From positions 310,001 to 374,000 of the forward strand of contig NZ_FTLX01000001.1 of NCBI RefSeq assembly GCF_900156125.1: DNA of 64,000 nt. Direction: 5' to 3'. Made by a program: the position numbers and the translations under genes. Under the pieces are notes generated by a model. That model did no database searches and had not been told where the DNA came from. It saw nothing but the letters and a program-made list of their open reading frames with translations. Source of the stretch: Domibacillus enclensis (GTDB lineage Bacteria > Bacillota > Bacilli > Bacillales > Domibacillaceae). Positions 25,555 to 33,402 of this stretch are shown one piece after another (positions within the stretch are counted from its first letter, which is position 1; every line of letters begins with the position of its first letter).

Positions 25555-26403
25555 TTATTTCGCTTGATACATAATGCCAACTGCCCCTGGTCCGGCGTGT
25601 GCTGAAATGATCGGAGCGGTGACGCAAATATCAATGTCTGTAAAGCCAGTTAATTTCGTTACTTCTTCTTTTAATTTCTCAGAAAAAGCCGCGCTGTTAT
25701 TTCCAGCATGCACGATTGAAAAACGAACGAGCTCTTTTCCTTTTAATTCCTCTGCCAGCTGCTCCGTAAAAAATTTAATGCCTTTCGCATGCGACCGTAC
25801 CTTTGTGACAGGAGAAAGCGCTCCAATGTCAAGATTCGCAATCGGCTTTATATTCAAGAGCGAGCCAATAAACCCTTGGGCTCTGCCGATGCGGCCGCCC
25901 TTGATTAAGTTCTCAAGGGTATCCACCATAATATACAGCTTGGACTGCGCACGCACTTCGTCCAGCCGTTTAGTTATTTCTTCTACAGAATGACCCGCTT
26001 CCGCCATCCGTGCCGCTTCTAGCACCTGGTACGAAAGCGCTTTGGAAATATAACGCGAGTCAATGACCGTTACATCAGAAGAAGACATTTCCGCTGCCTG
26101 CTTGGCAGAGTCATACGTGCCGCTCATGCCACCGGTCATATGAATGGAGACAATCTGGCTTCCATCGGCTCCCAGATCGTCGTACACCTCTAAAAACCGG
26201 CCCACTGGCGGCTGCGACGTTTTTGGCATGTCCTTTGCATTCGCCATTTTTACTAAAAATTCTTCTGCGGAAATTTCAACGCCATCAAGATATGTCTGCC
26301 CGTCCACTAACACCGTCAGCGGCACCATCGTAATGCCCATTGCTTTTAATTCCTCACCCGTCATATCCAATGCGGAGTCCGTTACAATTTTAATTTTGCT
26401 CAT
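25555..26403 (-). CDS. DegV-family fatty-acid-binding protein (FakB-like)
   Basis: This protein of about 282 residues has the DegV fold. IVTDSALDMT (about 5-14), MPKTSQPPVG (about 64-73), the hydrophobic-pocket loop SIHMTGGMSGTYDSAKQA (about 90-107) and GRIGRAQGFIGSLLNIKPI (about 162-180) are conserved. Such proteins bind a fatty acid and present it to the kinase FakA for acyl-phosphate formation; fakA is not in the window. The ATG at 26403 is preferred because AGAAGGG precedes it. Confidence 0.9.
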   Translation of the reverse strand: MSKIKIVTDSALDMTGEELKAMGITMVPLTVLVDGQTYLDGVEISAEEFLVKMANAKDMPKTSQPPVGRFLEVYDDLGADGSQIVSIHMTGGMSGTYDSAKQAAEMSSSDVTVIDSRYISKALSYQVLEAARMAEAGHSVEEITKRLDEVRAQSKLYIMVDTLENLIKGGRIGRAQGFIGSLLNIKPIANLDIGALSPVTKVRSHAKGIKFFTEQLAEELKGKELVRFSIVHAGNNSAAFSEKLKEEVTKLTGFTDIDICVTAPIISAHAGPGAVGIMYQAK

Positions 26404-26495
26404 AAAAAATCCCTTCTTTCCTGCCATCAGCGTGCATCTGAGTTCATTTTACTATTCTTTAACCGTTCTTCCTATATGATTAACACATTTGCCAC

Positions 26496-26527
26496 AAAAA
26501 AAAGAAGACACGCGGTCTTCTTTTTTC
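26496..26527 (-). terminator. Terminator of the ABC importer operon
   Basis: AAGAAGAC pairs with GTCTTCTT (26504-26509 with 26515-26520, extended by A/T pairs), followed by a long T-run on the minus strand. Confidence 0.8.
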
Positions 26528-27322
26528 TTAAGACAGCAGGGAACGGTCGCTAAGTCCGCCCCCGCCTTTAATTTTCTGGAATTCAGCCAGCAGTTTTTCG
26601 ACGGTTAAGTTCTTTTTCTCTTCTTCATCGGCTGAAAAGATGATCTGCCCCTTGTCCATCATGATCAGCCGGTTGCCAAGATCAAGTGCCTGCTGCATGT
26701 TGTGCGTGACCATCAGCGTGGTGAGGCCGAGCTTTTCCACAATTTCTTTCGTTAAGTTTGTAATCAGCTCGGCACGGGATGGATCAAGTGCAGCTGTATG
26801 CTCATCCAGCAGCAGGATCTTCGGGTCGGTAAAGGTCGCCATAAGCAGAGAAAGGGCCTGCCGCTCCCCGCCCGACAGAAGTCCTACCTTGGCGCCCATT
26901 CGATCCTCGAGCCCAAGATGAAGCATCTCCAGCTTTTCCCGGTAAAAGTCCCGCCGTTTTTTTGTGACACCAAAAGCGAGCGTGCGCTTTTTCGTCCGGT
27001 TGTAGGCAAGTGCCAGGTTTTCTTCGATCGTCATCGTCGGTGCTGTTCCCGCCATCGGGTCCTGAAACACGCGGCCGATTTTGGCGGCCCGTTTATGCTC
27101 CGCAAGTGCGGTCATGTTTGTTCCATCGATGAAAACAGATCCCACGTCCGGTGTTAATTTGCCGGAAATGACGTTCATCAGCGTGGATTTCCCCGCACCA
27201 TTTGAACCAATAACCGTGACAAAATCACCCGGGCGCATCGATAAATCAACTTTGTTTAACGCAATTTTTTCGTCTGGTGTTCCTTCATAAAACACTTTAA
27301 AAATGCCGCTCATCTCAAGCAT
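26528..27322 (-). CDS. ABC transporter ATP-binding protein (TrpZ-like)
   Basis: This ATPase of about 264 residues has Walker A GSNGAGKST (about 40-48), signature LLSGGERQALSL (about 148-159), Walker B ILLLDEHTAALDP (about 169-181) and the switch His in MVTHNMQQ. ATG 27322 is chosen because GGAGG lies 8 nt before it. It overlaps the permease gene by 8 nt. With the permease and the lipoprotein receptor it forms an importer of the type known as TrpXYZ in streptococci. Tryptophan is one possible substrate, but other aromatic or amino acid ligands are as likely. Confidence 0.9.
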   Translation of the reverse strand: MLEMSGIFKVFYEGTPDEKIALNKVDLSMRPGDFVTVIGSNGAGKSTLMNVISGKLTPDVGSVFIDGTNMTALAEHKRAAKIGRVFQDPMAGTAPTMTIEENLALAYNRTKKRTLAFGVTKKRRDFYREKLEMLHLGLEDRMGAKVGLLSGGERQALSLLMATFTDPKILLLDEHTAALDPSRAELITNLTKEIVEKLGLTTLMVTHNMQQALDLGNRLIMMDKGQIIFSADEEEKKNLTVEKLLAEFQKIKGGGGLSDRSLLS

Positions 27323-28232
27323 TCGCTTTGCCTCCCAACTGCTGAAGCCGTTTTTTCTTGCGGGATGCTGCCTTTTGCCTGTCAATGATCTTCGGCAGCA
27401 CAAGCGCGATAATCACGATAATCGCTGTAATGAGTTTCATATCTCCTGTGTCCAAAAATTCAATTCGAAGAGCCAGTGTGACAATGATCCGATACAAAAT
27501 AGCCCCCACCACAACCGCGAGCGTTGCGCGGGCAATTTTGGAATGGCCAACGACCGCTTCTCCGATAATAACAGAAGCAAGACCGATAACGATCATGCCA
27601 ATGCCCATACCGACATCGTTAAAGCCATTGTATTGCGCGACAAGCGCTCCTGAAAACGCCACCAGCGCATTCGACAATCCCAGCCCTAACACCTTCATCC
27701 AGCCCGTGTTGGCGGAGAAGCTGCGTACCATTCCTTCGTTGTCACCGACCGCACGCAGACTTAAGCCCACCTCTGTTTTCAAAAATAAATCGGTCACAAA
27801 TTTTATGATCAGCGTCACAACGAGCATAAACAGTAAAATGCTCCAATCCGATGCGAACCATGACTCGATTTTTGTGATCACCGTTTCCTCTGCTAAAAGC
27901 GGCACATTCGGCTTGCCCATAATGCGTAAATTAATCGAATAAAGCGCAATCATCATTAAGATACCGGAAAGAAGCGGGTTGATTCCGCCTTTTGTGTGCA
28001 AAATCCCTGTGACGCAGCCAGCCAGAAAACCAGCAAACAGGGCGGCCATTGTCGCCACAAATGGATCACTTCCATTTACAATCATGATCGAAGCCACCGC
28101 TCCACCCGTTACAAAGCTGCCATCTACCGTTAAATCCGGAAAATCCAGCACACGGAATGACAAGTAGACGCCAAGGGCCATGATTGCGTAAATGACGCCT
28201 GATTCAACGGCGCCAAACAAAGCTGTCAACAT
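27315..28232 (-). CDS. ABC transporter permease (BPD_transp_2, TrpY-like)
   Basis: This 305-residue permease of about eight to nine helices is of the branched-chain amino acid/sugar permease family. Family words include VESGVIYAIMALGVYLSFR at the N-terminus and GLGLSNALVAFSGALVAQYN, the coupling region. The tail is basic. GGAGGATTTTG precedes the ATG. It lies between the receptor and ATPase genes, transcribed in that order. Confidence 0.9.
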   Translation of the reverse strand: MLTALFGAVESGVIYAIMALGVYLSFRVLDFPDLTVDGSFVTGGAVASIMIVNGSDPFVATMAALFAGFLAGCVTGILHTKGGINPLLSGILMMIALYSINLRIMGKPNVPLLAEETVITKIESWFASDWSILLFMLVVTLIIKFVTDLFLKTEVGLSLRAVGDNEGMVRSFSANTGWMKVLGLGLSNALVAFSGALVAQYNGFNDVGMGIGMIVIGLASVIIGEAVVGHSKIARATLAVVVGAILYRIIVTLALRIEFLDTGDMKLITAIIVIIALVLPKIIDRQKAASRKKKRLQQLGGKANA

Positions 28233-28288
28233 AACAAAATCCTCCTATTAACATGAAAAGAGCGCCCGGTAAAGGCGCGCATTTCAAC

Positions 28289-29281
28289 TCATTTCACCAT
28301 TTCTGCATCCTGTTTCCATTCATCTTTGATCTCAATATTCATTTCAGCTGCCGCTGTTTCATTAATGACCAGCTTCAAATCCTGCGGAGGCAGCACTGGC
28401 AGTTCGCCCGCTTCTGCTTCACCCTTTAAAATCTGAGCCGCCATTTTGCCGGCTTCCATGCCGATGTTTTCGTAATCAAACCCATATGCCGCAAAACCGC
28501 CGCGTGCAACTGAATCCTTTTCACCGACAAACAACGGAATATCTTCATCATTCGCCACTTGAATAACCGACTCAAGCGCAGAAACGACCGTGTTGTCAGT
28601 GAAAATGTAGAACATGTCTGCTTTTCCGATTAAGCTTTCAGCCGCCTGCTTTACTTCTGATGAAGTAGAAACCGTTACAGGCATCATTTCCAGCCCGTTT
28701 TCGGTTAAAATAGATTCCACCTGCTCCGCCTGGGCTACGGAATTTTGCTCTCCGGCATTGTAAATGACGCCGACGTTTTTGCCGTCAAACTCTTCTGCCA
28801 TAAATTTCACCGTGTTGGAAATCGCATCCGGATGAAGATCGACTGTGCCTGTCACGTTGCCGCCCGGCGCTTCTGTATCCTGCACAAGCCCTGCTGCGAC
28901 TGGATCTGTTACAGATGTGAACACAATCGGAATATCTTTTGTCGCATTAAGAGCTGCTGTTGCACTTGGTGTCGAGTTTGCGAAGATTAAATCAACACCA
29001 TCTGCCACGAAATTTTGAGCGATGGTTTGGTTGTTGTTTTGATCGCCCTGTGCAATTTGCTCATCAAATTCCGCTGATACGCCAGCTTCCTCCAGCCCTT
29101 TTTTAAAGCCTTCGTACGCATTATCAAGCGACGGATGCTCAACAATTTGTGTGACACCGATTTTATACGTTTCGCCTTCTGACGAACCGCCTGAATCCGT
29201 TCCTGCTTCTTCTTCTCCACCGCACGCTGCGAGCATCATCGCTGCTGCGCCTGTTGTCATCATCCATTTCCACTTACTCAT
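28289..29281 (-). CDS. ABC substrate-binding lipoprotein (TrpX-like)
   Basis: This 330-residue lipoprotein has the lipobox LAACG (Cys about 20) and a Ser/Gly/Glu-rich linker. The periplasmic-binding-protein I fold of the ABC_sub_bind family follows: KIGVTQIVEHPSLDNAYEGF (about 41-60), IFANSTPSATAALN and PIVFTSVTDPVAAGLV. It is the first gene of the three-gene importer operon. GAGGGGGCAG precedes the ATG. I found no T-box or other riboswitch in the leader, so the ligand cannot be inferred from regulation. Confidence 0.9.
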   Translation of the reverse strand: MSKWKWMMTTGAAAMMLAACGGEEEAGTDSGGSSEGETYKIGVTQIVEHPSLDNAYEGFKKGLEEAGVSAEFDEQIAQGDQNNNQTIAQNFVADGVDLIFANSTPSATAALNATKDIPIVFTSVTDPVAAGLVQDTEAPGGNVTGTVDLHPDAISNTVKFMAEEFDGKNVGVIYNAGEQNSVAQAEQVESILTENGLEMMPVTVSTSSEVKQAAESLIGKADMFYIFTDNTVVSALESVIQVANDEDIPLFVGEKDSVARGGFAAYGFDYENIGMEAGKMAAQILKGEAEAGELPVLPPQDLKLVINETAAAEMNIEIKDEWKQDAEMVK

Positions 29282-29379
29282 CCAAAAACTGCCCCCTCTT
29301 TTTCGCTTAACCGCTTCTATGTAGTAAATTAATTTTCATTATCGTCGAATAATAACAGAAAAGCAAGAATTTTTTCACA

Positions 29380-30114
29380 TCACTGACTTCTTTCCATTTT
29401 AGCCAGCTGCGTTTGAATTCGCCCCTGCACGTCAGCTGTGGTTTTTTTCAAGTCTTCTTTTTCGAATTCTGAGGGCATTAAAGGTGGGAGAATCGTGACC
29501 TCGACGTGCGCCGGGGTCAGTTTTTTGCCTGAATTATGTTCAAAAATATTGGCTGTTCCTTTTATGGCTACTGGAACAATCGGAACAGCGGCATCCTTCG
29601 CCATTCGGAAGGCGCCCGTTTTAAACGGCTTTAATTCTCCGCCTTTGTTTCGCGTTCCTTCTGGAAAAATAAACAGCGAATGTCCCTTTTGCAAATTTGA
29701 TGCCCCTTCCCGCAGCATTTTCACCGCATCCCGCCGGTCATTCCGGTTAATAAACAAACAATGAATATGCTTCATCCATGTGCTGAGAAGGGGGATTTTT
29801 TTCATTTCTGTTTTGGCGACGAATCCGAACGGCTTTTGAATAAAGCCGATCAATGCGGGTACATCGAAATCGCCTTCGTGATTGCTGACGAACATGACGG
29901 GGCCTGCCGGTACATGGTGCTCTCCAGTAACCTGAACGCTCGCACCGGCCATTTTCACCACACCACGATTCCATTTTTTCACGATTGGGTGAACGACTGC
30001 ATCCCGGTCTGCTGCGGAAAGTGCGGGATCGAACTTTTTAAATCGGATCATTTTCGGAATTAATCTGATTAACGTGACAAATAAATAGCCGAAAAAAACA
30101 ATCAATCGGATCAT
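29380..30114 (-). CDS. 1-acyl-sn-glycerol-3-phosphate acyltransferase family protein
   Basis: This 244-residue membrane-associated acyltransferase has the catalytic NHEGDFDVPAL (HX4D, about 78) and FPEGTRNKGGELKPFKTGAF (about 147-166). One N-terminal hydrophobic helix is present. It converts lysophosphatidate to phosphatidate in family members. It overlaps the end of dfrA by 4 nt, as its B. subtilis counterpart ypkP lies beside dfrA. Whether it is the main PlsC of the cell is not clear. Confidence 0.88.
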   Translation of the reverse strand: MIRLIVFFGYLFVTLIRLIPKMIRFKKFDPALSAADRDAVVHPIVKKWNRGVVKMAGASVQVTGEHHVPAGPVMFVSNHEGDFDVPALIGFIQKPFGFVAKTEMKKIPLLSTWMKHIHCLFINRNDRRDAVKMLREGASNLQKGHSLFIFPEGTRNKGGELKPFKTGAFRMAKDAAVPIVPVAIKGTANIFEHNSGKKLTPAHVEVTILPPLMPSEFEKEDLKKTTADVQGRIQTQLAKMERSQ

Positions 30115-30599
30115 GACGTCACCCGTTCATACACGTAAAAGGAGTAATCGTACGGATTTTGTTCGTTTTGGTCTCCTTTTGTGCAGGACGTTTCCTTAAA
30201 ATCGGCCCACGGAATAAAATCAATCACTGTATCGCCTTCAAATTCCGCTTCAATTTTTGTGACATATAATCGGTTAGCCTCGTCCATAAACTGCTTGAAC
30301 ACATTGGCTCCGCCGATCACAAACAAGTCTTCCCGCTTCGCTCGTTCTACTACCTCGTCTACTGAATGAACAACGGTTACTCCATTCACCTCAAAGGCAG
30401 CATCCGTCGTTAACACGACATTTTCCCGCTTCGGCAGCGGCCGGCTGCCAAATGATTCAAACGTTTTACGTCCCATCACAATCGGATAGCCAAGTGTCGT
30501 TTTTTTAAAATAGCGCAAATCCTCCGGCAAATGCCAGGGCATGTCATTGTCAAGCCCGATGACGCCGTTTTTATCCTGTGCCCAAATAAATGAAATCAT
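30111..30599 (-). CDS. dfrA: Dihydrofolate reductase
   Basis: This 162-residue enzyme reduces dihydrofolate to tetrahydrofolate with NADPH. It has SFIWAQDKNGVIGLDNDMPW with the catalytic Asp in place of Glu region (DMPWHLPEDLRYFKK), PIVMGRKTFESFG and FVIGGANVFKQF. AGGAAGAAC precedes the ATG. It regenerates folate for the thymidylate synthase encoded immediately upstream. It overlaps the acyltransferase gene downstream. Confidence 0.97.
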   Translation of the reverse strand: MISFIWAQDKNGVIGLDNDMPWHLPEDLRYFKKTTLGYPIVMGRKTFESFGSRPLPKRENVVLTTDAAFEVNGVTVVHSVDEVVERAKREDLFVIGGANVFKQFMDEANRLYVTKIEAEFEGDTVIDFIPWADFKETSCTKGDQNEQNPYDYSFYVYERVTS

Positions 30600-30693
30600 T
30601 GTGTTCTTCCTTTCTGTTCCTGCTTGCTAAACGGGCAAATCCCAGTTTCCTTTTATCCTACCATATTTGCTGGGGCAATACCTTTTTGGCACG

Positions 30694-30719
30694 CAAAAAA
30701 CCGGCTCAAAGGCCGGCTT
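30694..30719 (-). terminator. Terminator of thyA
   Basis: GCCGGC and GCCGGT arms (30712-30718 with 30700-30706) with a 6-nt loop are followed by TTTTTTG on the minus strand. It lies directly after the thyA stop, separating it from dfrA. Confidence 0.85.
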
Positions 30720-31956
30720 CTATACTGCCACCGGCGCTTTGATCGCAGGATGCGGATCATAGCCGGACAGCTTCATATCCTCTAATTCCATCTCAAACAG
30801 CGGCTTGCCTTTTGTAACCTCGAGTACCGGCAACACTTTTGGTGCGCGGGAAAGCTGAGTCTTCACTTGATCGATGTGATTCGTGTAAATGTGCGCGTCG
30901 CCAATCGTATGCACAAATTCACCCGGCTCAAGACCGCACTCGTTGGCGATCAAATGCGTGAGGAGCGAGTATCCGGCAATGTTAAACGGAATTCCTAGAA
31001 AAATATCTCCTGACAATTTCTTCAGTTAAGTTCGCTACACTTAACCCGTTCGATGATGAACTGCTGCATATCACTATGCAGATGAGACTATATCACGGTC
31101 TATCTTCATAGACCCTCTGCGTTTCGAATTCCAATCGCTTGAATTCTACTCCCACCACGGGATAGTCGTTCGGCATTTAATTATTCTTTATAATTATAAA
31201 AATAAAGTTAGCACAGGATTGCCTTCTCGTGAAAAGGGGTCCCCTGTTTAGCAGAGTTTTTCATTACGGATCACTCCGTAAAGGCGCCCATTTTTAACGC
31301 TGGTACAATTGACAGGAAAGTTTTCCGTCCGCTACATAAAATTGAAACATCGTATGGCACGGCGGCAGCGCCATGGAGGGCACATCCTCCGGGTTCCAGG
31401 CGGACACAATTAAGCGCCGGGAGTCCGGGGTTTTTTTGATCATCTCAATGACGTCGCCAATTTGATCGATTGTTTCGCCCAGTGATGTTTTCCAGGCGCG
31501 CCACTGCCGGCCGTACACATCCCCAAGCTCGCCGTACATTTCGGCAAATGCCGAATCCTCCAGCACACGCTGCTTGAACAGGGTCATTTGCTCATGATAC
31601 AGCTCGGCAAATGCTTCATCGACGAGCGACCGGCGGCCGAAATCGGTCATATCCGGGCCTGTATACTCATCGCTTTCCACCCAGCGCTTAAACGCCCATT
31701 CATTCCAAATGTTGTTGTTGTGCTCAAGCAGGTAGCGAATGTTTGTATCTCCTTTTAAAAACCAGAGCATTTCGGATGCAACCAGCCCAAAAGGCACACG
31801 CTTTGTTGTCAGCATCGGGAATCCTTCTGACAAATCAAAGCGCATTTGGCGGCCGAACAAAGAAAGTGTCCCCGTGCCGGTCCGGTCTTCTTTCCGGTTG
31901 CCGTTTTGAAGCACATCCCGGCATAAATCTAAATATTGCTGTTCACTTTTGCTCAC
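30720..31956 (-). CDS. thyA: Thymidylate synthase split by a group I intron (exons 31297-31956 and 30720-31013)
   Basis: ThyA makes dTMP from dUMP using methylene-tetrahydrofolate. Exon 1 (31297-31956, GTG start behind GGAGGG) encodes 220 residues ending LSCQLYQR, including the catalytic-Cys block [13 protein letters not shown]. Exon 2 (30720-31013) continues [20 protein letters not shown]. Joined at CGT/TCA, the protein is 317 residues with no gap in the conserved QLYQRSGDIFLG. It has the long insert of Lactobacillus casei type TS (about residues 90-140). The 283 nt between the exons fold as a group I intron. Unspliced RNA would give a truncated enzyme after residue 220. Confidence 0.95.
31014..31296 (-). 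ncRNA. Group I intron in thyA (subgroup IA-like, no ORF)
   Basis: The 5' exon ends in U (CAGCGU) and the intron ends in G before UCAGGAG. P1 pairs exon GCGU with intron GCGC (a U-G at the splice site). P2 is a perfect 7-bp hairpin (31264-31281). P3 pairs CUCUGC (31251-31256) with GCAGAG (31115-31120). P4 uses ACAGG and CCUGU, and P5 CCUUUUC and GAAGG. P7 pairs GACUAU (31162-31167) with AUAGUC (31086-31091). P7.1 and P7.2 hairpins (CCC-GGG and GAAUUC-GAAUUC) point to subgroup IA. P8 (GGUCUAU-AUAGACC) and P9 (CUGCAUA-UAUGCAG) follow. No homing endonuclease gene fits in 283 nt. Confidence 0.95.
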
Positions 31957-32059
31957 GTTTTCCCTCCTTATAGTTGCTTTTCATTCAAGTACCCACACGC
32001 ATCATACCAAAAGAAAAGACGAAAATACAATGTGTTTGTATCGCCGGAAAAAGAAAAAA

Positions 32060-32175
32060 ACCGCTGATATCTGGTGCGCTAACGCCGGTATCTTTTTATA
32101 TCGGCGTTAGCTACCCCATTATCAGCGAAATATGGAATTTATCGGCGTTAACAGCTCGTTTTCCGGCGGTAAATC
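32060..32175. repeat. Second intergenic array with about 20-nt period (CGGCGTTA words)
   Basis: Related words occur about every 20 nt: CCGCTGATAT near 32060, TAACGCCGGTAT near 32080, ATCGGCGTTA near 32100, ATCAGCGAAA near 32121, ATCGGCGTTA near 32140 and CCGGCGGTAA near 32162. The first two are in inverted orientation. The design matches the array at 17160-17272 with a different word. It fills most of the gap between ypiP and thyA. Confidence 0.7.
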
Positions 32176-32192
32176 CATTTTACTGGCTATCT

Positions 32193-32966
32193 TTACACGT
32201 TAATCACACCAAAGTGGAATTTGGATGTTTTGCGGATTTGCTGCTCAAAACCGAGCTGATTGAAGCGTTCCGACCGGAAATGATCCTTTAACACCACCCG
32301 CTGCCGCGCAATCCGTTTTGCCTGCTCAACAGCCTCCATCGTTATATCTGCGTACGAGGCAAACGAACGAAGTGGGGCAATGCCGCTTGAGTCCACGGCT
32401 TCTTCAAACATCGGATCAAAGTAAACAACATCGAATGAGCGGTCCGGCACGGTGTACAAATACTCGTGATAGTCTGCGGCTGCTACGGCTACATTTTTCA
32501 TGGCACTGATGAGTTCAGCAGGGCCCTCGCTCCATGTGTGAAGCCCTTCCTGCACAATGCGGGCAATAAACGGATTGGCTTCAATCGCCTGCACGCTGCC
32601 GGACGGACCGACAGCGGCAGAGGCAGTAATGGTGTCTGACGCCGGTCCCATCGTGCAGTCTAAAAACGACATCCCCTCCTGCAGCCCGCATACCTTCACG
32701 AGCTCGTCCTCACCGCCCGAGAGCAGCCGCTTGACACGAAACATCGCCGAGCCCGGATGAAAAAAGAACGGATTGCCGGTTCCGTCGTGCAGCTCAATTC
32801 GCTCCTTCGAGACGAGCAGGACCGGACACTGGTAAAAAGCAGCCAGCTTGTTCACCGGCTGCTTGCTTCGATTCACATAGGGAACGATGAACGCTTCAGC
32901 GAGCGAGGCAGCTTTTTCTTTCACCGCCCGGTCCGCCCGCTGAGAGGTCGTCACAATCACTGGCAA
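32193..32966 (-). CDS. ypiP: SAM-dependent methyltransferase (YpiP-like)
   Basis: This protein of about 257 residues has a Rossmann methyltransferase domain (about 85-255) with SFLDCTMGPASDTITAS (glycine-poor motif I), the acidic AIEANPFIARIV and DVVYFDPMFEEAV near the catalytic strand. The N-terminal third (about 1-80) is of unknown fold. The start is uncertain: the frame opens at TTG 32966 with a weak ribosome site, and it overlaps brxA by 10 nt. B. subtilis carries ypiP beside yphP (brxA), as here. The substrate is unknown. Confidence 0.85.
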   Translation of the reverse strand: MPVIVTTSQRADRAVKEKAASLAEAFIVPYVNRSKQPVNKLAAFYQCPVLLVSKERIELHDGTGNPFFFHPGSAMFRVKRLLSGGEDELVKVCGLQEGMSFLDCTMGPASDTITASAAVGPSGSVQAIEANPFIARIVQEGLHTWSEGPAELISAMKNVAVAAADYHEYLYTVPDRSFDVVYFDPMFEEAVDSSGIAPLRSFASYADITMEAVEQAKRIARQRVVLKDHFRSERFNQLGFEQQIRKTSKFHFGVINV

Positions 32967-33388
32967 TGCTCGTCAAAGGCCGCTGTTAAATTGGCGATAA
33001 TGGCACCTAAATCATGGCCTTCAATTTCGTGGCGATGGACAAAATGAACCACTTTGTTTCCTTTTAATAAAGCCATTGACGGAGATGACGGCTCGAATTC
33101 CGGCATCCATGCACGCATCGCCTCCGTTGCTTCCCGGTCCTGTCCGGCAAAAACCGTTACGAGACGATCCGGTGCATGCTCATTCATTGATGCTTGAACA
33201 GCAGCCGGACGGGCAAGGCCAGCCGCACAGCCGCAAACCGAATTAATCACGACTAAAGACGTTCCTTCCGCTTTTTCCATAAAGTCATTCACTTCTTCTT
33301 CAGTTGTCAGCTCTTCAAAGCCGGCATTCGTTAATTCTGCGCGCATTGGCACGACCATTTGCTTCATATATTCTTCATACGCATTCAT
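32957..33388 (-). CDS. brxA: Bacilliredoxin (YphP/BrxA-type)
   Basis: This 143-residue thioredoxin-fold protein has the CGC motif in VINSVCGCAAGLARPA (about 48-63), the active site of bacilliredoxins. It removes bacillithiol from S-bacillithiolated proteins in Bacillus. Conserved YEEYMKQMVVPMRAEL opens the protein. GGAGGAATAATAA precedes the ATG. It lies between ypgR and ypiP as in B. subtilis, where the paralogue YqiW (BrxB) is encoded elsewhere. Confidence 0.92.
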   Translation of the reverse strand: MNAYEEYMKQMVVPMRAELTNAGFEELTTEEEVNDFMEKAEGTSLVVINSVCGCAAGLARPAAVQASMNEHAPDRLVTVFAGQDREATEAMRAWMPEFEPSSPSMALLKGNKVVHFVHRHEIEGHDLGAIIANLTAAFDEHCQ

Positions 33389-33402
33389 TTATTATTCCTC
33401 CT

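Noticed and set aside
29282-29379. T-box or tryptophan-sensing leader before the TrpX-like gene
   Set aside because: The 98-nt leader shows no T-box sequence, specifier stem or terminator/antiterminator pair.
30720-31956. thyA as a frameshifted or disrupted pseudogene
   Set aside because: Both halves are intact, join in frame without any missing residue, and the intervening sequence folds as a group I intron.
32060-32175. CRISPR array
   Set aside because: Same reasons: short, variable, inverted words and no cas genes.
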